This document shows, piece by piece, positions 59,846-64,000 of a stretch of DNA of 64,000 bases. Both the position numbers and the translations under genes were made by a program. Origin of the DNA: Primulina eburnea (Eukaryota > Streptophyta > Magnoliopsida > Lamiales > Gesneriaceae). How positions within the stretch are numbered: position 1 is the stretch's first letter; each line of letters opens with the position of its first letter. The notes below the pieces were generated by a model. The model searched no databases, was not told the DNA's origin, and saw only the letters and a program-made list of their open reading frames with translations. The stretch spans positions 29,751,321 through 29,815,320 of the forward strand of contig NC_133115.1 of assembly GCF_022965805.1 (NCBI RefSeq), read 5' to 3'.

Positions 59846-61279
59846 GCTCAAATATCTAGGGCTCATCACGGCCTGGGCAACATCCCTAATCGACTGGAGC
59901 ATTGAACAAATTCCCAGGGAAGAAAATGAAGAAGCTGATACCTTAGCTAAATTGGCTGCCTCTATGTCGGACATAAGCACCCGGGAAGTCATGTGTTTTA
60001 CCTAATTAGTGCTTTCTGTTGATGAAGAAATACCACCGGCCCGGAAAAATTCGTGGATGACTCCTTTGATTGAGTACATAGTTCATGCTAAACTCCCGAA
60101 AGATAGAGCTCAAGCCTTGAAAATTAAAAAGCAAGCACCTAGGTTTGTCTTTTTAAATGATGTTTTGTACAGGCGACCATATCAGGGCCCTTTGCTCAAA
60201 TGCTTATCAGAAAATGAAGTAGAATATGTCCTCCGAGAAATACACGAAGGATGCTGTGGTGAACACCTCGGTGGGACTGCCCTATCTCGGAAAGCTATAT
60301 TAGCCGGATTTTGGTGGCCCCAGATACATCAAGATGCTGCTCAACTTGTTCAGAAATGTAAGGATTGACAATACCATTCTAATTATCATCATCGCCCAGC
60401 TGCCGACATGCAACCCATCTCAGCATCATGTCCCTTTGATCAATGGGGACTGGATATCGTGGACCCATTCCCAATAGCTCGGGCACAGAAAAATTTCTTT
60501 TTGGTGGCTGTAGATTATTTTTCTAAATGGGTAGAGGCCGAGCCTTTGGCCAAAATTACTAAGGAATAGGTGATGAAATTTCTTTGGAAGAATATTGTTT
60601 GCAGATTTGGCATCCCAAGAAAATTGATTTCAGATAATGAAAGACAATTCCAGGGGAAGAAAATCACATCTTGGTGTCAAGAAATGAACATCACCCAATC
60701 TTTCACCTCAGTAGCCTACCCACAAGCCAATGGCCAACCTGAGGTAACCAACAGAATCATTGTACAAGCGTTAAAGGCCCGACTTCATGGAAAAGGAAAA
60801 GACTGGTGTAAGAATTACCAAGTATATTGTGGGCATATCGAACTACACCCCAAACAACTACTCGGGAAACTCCATACATCTTAGTCTATGGTTCACAAGC
60901 AGTCTTACCTGTGGAAATCAGACAAACTTATACTCGGATAGAATCTTATCCGAGCAACAATTATCAGACCCGGGCCATTGAACTTGATTTGGTTGAAGAA
61001 AAGAGAGACCGAGCAGTCATTCGAATGGAAGCCTATTGAATCCGGGTAATGAAATCCTATAATAAAAATGTTCGACCACGAGATTTTCAAGTGGGGGATC
61101 TGGTTATGAAAAAAGTAAAGCCAGTGGGTGATGTGGGGAAATTAGAAGCACGGTGGGAAGGAACCTTCAAAGTAATTCAGAGAGTTAGCTCAGGAGCGGC
61201 TTATTATCTAGAAAACTCTTAGGGACATACCCTTAGAAGACCCTGGAATACATTTCATTTGAAGAAATATTATGTTTAA
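59846..61279 (+). pseudogene. RNase H end and integrase of Tat element
   Basis: After the array the frame resumes with MLKYLGLITAW and EENEEADTLAKLAA, the RNase H end and linker. Integrase has a zinc part with REIHEGCCGEHLGG (60235-60275) and QKCKD followed by TGA (60366-60368) where the last Cys should be. The core has WGLDIVDPFP (60448), VDYFSKWVEAE, then ISDNERQFQG (60632), with DNE for DNG, and QANGQPEVTNR (60724). A TAG is at 60568-60570 and shifts follow near 60800-60830. The C-terminal part ends FHLKKYYV at TAA 61279. Confidence 0.85.
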
Positions 61280-61340
61280 AGATTTTATATCTATTGCTTA
61301 CACATCAAATAAAGAAATTGTTCAAGGAAATGTCTCTTAA

Positions 61341-61439
61341 GACCAGGGACCCGTACCCTGACCCGAGGACCCGTACCCTGGCCCGGGGACCCGCACCCCG
61401 GTTATCTCTCGGTTATCTCTTAAGTCCAGGGACCCGTAC
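61341..61439 (+). repeat. GC-rich minisatellite, left part
   Basis: Repeats of the type GGACCCGTACCCTGGCCCGG alternate with GGTTATCTCTTAAGTCCAGG. The array continues at 62870-63050 after the solo LTR. Confidence 0.85.
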
Positions 61440-62869
61440 TGTAGTAGCCCGAATTCCAAATTGGGTAATTAACGGATTAATGGTGATTAAGAAGGTTTAA
61501 TGTGTAATTTTGACCGTGGTCATGATCGGACAGACCGAAGATGGTTCGGTAGCACCGAAGAGTTCGGACGATCCGAAGTGGGTTCGGTGGATCCGATCAT
61601 GAGGTGTCAAGAGTTGATCGACACGTCAGTTTACATGCAAGTTCGGATGATCCGAAGTGTAGGTTCGGTGGATCCGATCATGAGGTGTCAAGAGCCGATG
61701 GACACGTAGGAGTTCGGATGATCCGAAGTGGGTTCGGTGGATCCGAACATAGCCTATAAATAGTGCTCGGATTTCCTCATTTTGCATTGCAAATTCTTGA
61801 GTTGTGTCTCATATTTGAGAGGTTTGGAAGGTTTCTAGGGTTAGTTGTCGGTCGAGCAATAGCCAAGAGCTGCCAGGATTGGTAGCGTAACGACGCCTGA
61901 GTTACGAGGCAATCGACATCAAAGGGCTGTCGACGGACGAAGGTAAACCCTAAACCTTTGGTAGTACTGGTTTTGCTAGTCGAGCATGGTAGTATTGTTC
62001 ATTGGGTATGCTTTTGATGCGTAGGCTTGTTCTAGACCTGATTAGCGGTGTTGCGTAAGGCTAGGCTTGCTGTGATAGAGGTACGAAAGTACTATCCGAG
62101 ATATCCTGGTCGAGTATACATCCTTATATGTGTTGCATGATTATGTGGTGCATTGATATATGTCATATGATGCATGCTATTATGTCACGTTTTATGATGC
62201 ATGTTGCATTTCATGTTGAGCCGTATCTCCTTCGAGATAGCCTTTACTGTTGAGCTGTATCTCTTTCGAGATAAGCTATATCTTGTGGGGCCGCTCAGCC
62301 CTGTCTTGTCTTGTGGACGTATGGACACCGAGAGTACACAGTGGCCGACGGGTCCGGAGGGCTTCGGTGATCTGGGACATTTTAGGTCCACGTCTGTTCT
62401 TGTAGTGGATGCAGTGACCCAGAGGACCGCGCGGCACTATCCACTTGGCGCCTCTAGACTGAGCATTTTGAGATCCTTTGTTACTCCTGTTTCTTGACTA
62501 CCCTGGTATCATATCTTAGCATGTGCATTTCATATAGGCTTGTATACTCATGCTTTTGTACTGGGCGTTCTTATCGCTCACGTCCTCGGTTTTGTTTATC
62601 TTGGACACCCCATTCCCATGGGGCAGGCCTCAGGTTGGATGGCTCAGGAAGAGCAGAAGGAGGACAGTGAGTAGCTGGTTGGTTTAGTTTTCAGTACTAT
62701 TCTATTCGATATGGTTGTACCGAATATATTTTGAGTTGTTCTGATTTCGATTGGGTTGTATAACTATTGTCGTCGGCCATATTTCCGCTGTTATCTCTGA
62801 TTATTATTAATTAAGTTAATTGCATGCTTAGTTCTTGATTAGTAGGTGATTCTGGAACGGGTCACTACA
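61440..62869 (+). mobile_element. Solo LTR of family K
   Basis: This 1430-bp LTR runs TGTAGTAGCCC to CACTACA with the perfect 5-bp duplication cgtac (61435-61439 and 62870-62874). It has eight TTCGG-N5-CCGAA dyads (61523-61748), TATAAATA at 61755-61762 and the telo-box-like motif near 61945. It is clearly diverged from the young K LTRs at 1040-4377. Confidence 0.95.
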
Positions 62870-63050
62870 CGTACCCTGGCCCAGGGACTCGCACCCCGGT
62901 TATCTCGGTTATCTTTTAAGTCCAAGGACCTGTACCTTGGCCCGGGGACCTGCACCTCGGTTATCTCTTAAGTCCAGGGACCCGTACTCTGACCCAGGGA
63001 CTCGCACCCCGGTCATCTTCTCAATCCAAGGACCCGCACCCTGATTATTA
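62870..63050 (+). repeat. GC-rich minisatellite, right part
   Basis: It continues the 40-50 bp units with GGACCCGTACYCTGRCCC and CACCCCGGTTATCTC. It lies between pol and the antisense ORF of the Tat element. Confidence 0.85.
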
Positions 63051-63282
63051 ATCAAGATCAATGGTCTATTAAATTTAAGGGCTTATGCCCCGATTATTAT
63101 CATGCTTGGTAAAGATCAATGACGATATTTTAAGAAAGTTCAAGTCATTTACATCACTTGGAAATATTTTAAGACAACTATCAAGTGAGGTGAGGCAGAA
63201 TATTTTCATTAAAACAAAAAAAGACAATTACAAGGTGACCGGGAGCCCGGGAATGAAAAATAAAAAACAAAAGATAAAATTC

Positions 63283-64000
63283 CTAGTCTATTGCGGGATC
63301 TTGTTTTTCCTCCTCTTCCTCTTCTTCCGGGAGGGAGGCGGCAGCTTTAACCAAGTCTAGAAAGTCCTCTTGATCAGGGGGAACCATGCCTACTTCCTGG
63401 AACTGCTCAAGACATTTGTTGAAGCTCAGGTCAAAGTAGGGAAAGGCTTTGTCAGCCACCATCTTCTTAAATTCCCAGGACTTCAAAAATTGAGCCATCT
63501 TTTCCTCATGGGAAGTTTTCGCATAATCCAGGGCAGTAATCGCCTCCTCAGCCCGGACCCGGGAAGATTCCGCCTCATCCTTAGCCGCTTGTATTTCTAT
63601 TTTGGCAACTGTAGAATAGTCGGCCAGGGCTTTCCGAGCTTCGGCTAATTCTGCCTGAACTAAATCCACTTTTTGTGCCAGCTAGCTCTCTCCCGGGCCA
63701 GGACATGCTCATGAATATCCCACACCCTGATCAATTCTCCCTGCAGCTTGTCGTGCATCTCCCGAGAGGAGGAGGCTTGTTGATTGACTTTCTTGGCTGC
63801 CAGAGCCACTTGTTCATATGCAGATATGAGCATCTGCAAGCCCTGCGAATCAAAGGAAGGGTCAGATTGATAATAATGATAAAATCAACAGGAGAAGACA
63901 GAATTTAACTTACAAAAAATGACCGGGAAACCCCCTCATACAAATTTGTATTGGGGTGGAGGCCTTTGAGATGATCCACCTCCTCAGGACGGAGCAAGCC
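63283..64000 (-). pseudogene. Antisense extra ORF of Tat element with an intron, partial
   Basis: On the minus strand an exon at 63914-64000 (GLLRPEEVDHLKGLHPNTNL then YEGVSRSFF) joins, through a 71-bp GT-AG intron (63843-63913, GTAAGT to TTCGCAG, phase 0), an exon that starts GLQMLISAYEQVALAAKK. The rest is a long coiled coil (ELAEARKALADYSTVAKIE) with an acidic end (PEEEEEEEKQDPAID). A 1-base loss near 63675 breaks the frame. The N-terminus is outside the window. Extra ORFs, some antisense, are known between pol and 3' LTR in Tat elements; their role is unknown. Confidence 0.7.

Larger units (their letters stand above)
49413..64000 (+). mobile_element. Tat-lineage Ty3/gypsy element, 3' end outside window
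   Basis: The order is LTR, primer site, gag, protease, RT, two RNase H domains, integrase, GC-rich minisatellite and antisense ORF. The second, archaeal-type RNase H and the extra antisense ORF between pol and 3' LTR are marks of the Tat group. It is split by copia array M (54067-59840) and solo K LTR (61440-62869). Without these it spans at least 7.4 kb. Frameshifts and stops are common. It has no chromodomain. Confidence 0.85.

Overview
The window is plant nuclear DNA, most likely from an asterid eudicot (Lamiales would fit; this is inference). It is AT-rich and made almost entirely of nested LTR retrotransposons, small DNA transposons and their remnants. There is one convincing host gene, a three-exon SABATH methyltransferase on the minus strand at 31281-33080. 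I saw no bacterial, organellar, tRNA, rRNA or CRISPR feature. Labels used below are local to this annotation: K, B, G, T, R, C, M, Tat and S.

Layout. 1-10419: a decayed minus-strand Ty3/gypsy element (B). Its left LTR runs off the window start and is split by a young, short, non-autonomous element (K, 1040-4377). 10420-11633: AT-rich flank with a MITE (family S). 11634-41557: a bracket formed by two related LTRs of an old gypsy element (G) with matching flanks (atgct). Inside the bracket are a solo B LTR (14803-16971), a Copia remnant (C), a solo R LTR, a full-length Tekay-like chromovirus (T, 21082-29860), a 725-bp tandem duplication, the SABATH gene, two inverted S MITEs, a CACTA element and R fragments. 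41563-49412: AT-rich DNA with a hAT-type MITE, a long-TIR element holding a second CACTA element, and another S MITE. 49413-64000: a Tat-lineage gypsy element with dual RNase H and an antisense extra ORF that carries an intron. It is split by a three-LTR Copia array (M, 54067-59840) and by a solo K LTR (61440-62869). The 3' end lies beyond the window.

Nearly all element proteins are broken by stops and frameshifts. The stops at former CAG, CGA and TGG codons look like decay of methylated cytosines. Relative ages follow from nesting: T is younger than C and R; K and M are very young because their LTRs are nearly identical; G and B are old.

The observations I would check first are these. (1) A short hairpin with an invariant AGGA loop and covarying stems lies just before the polypurine tract in four gypsy elements. 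(2) Arrays of short dyads sit directly upstream of the LTR TATA box in several unrelated families. (3) Chromovirus T has an extra coiled-coil ORF before gag, and both ORFs start three bases after a matching splice acceptor. (4) A host gene with introns lies inside an LTR bracket.
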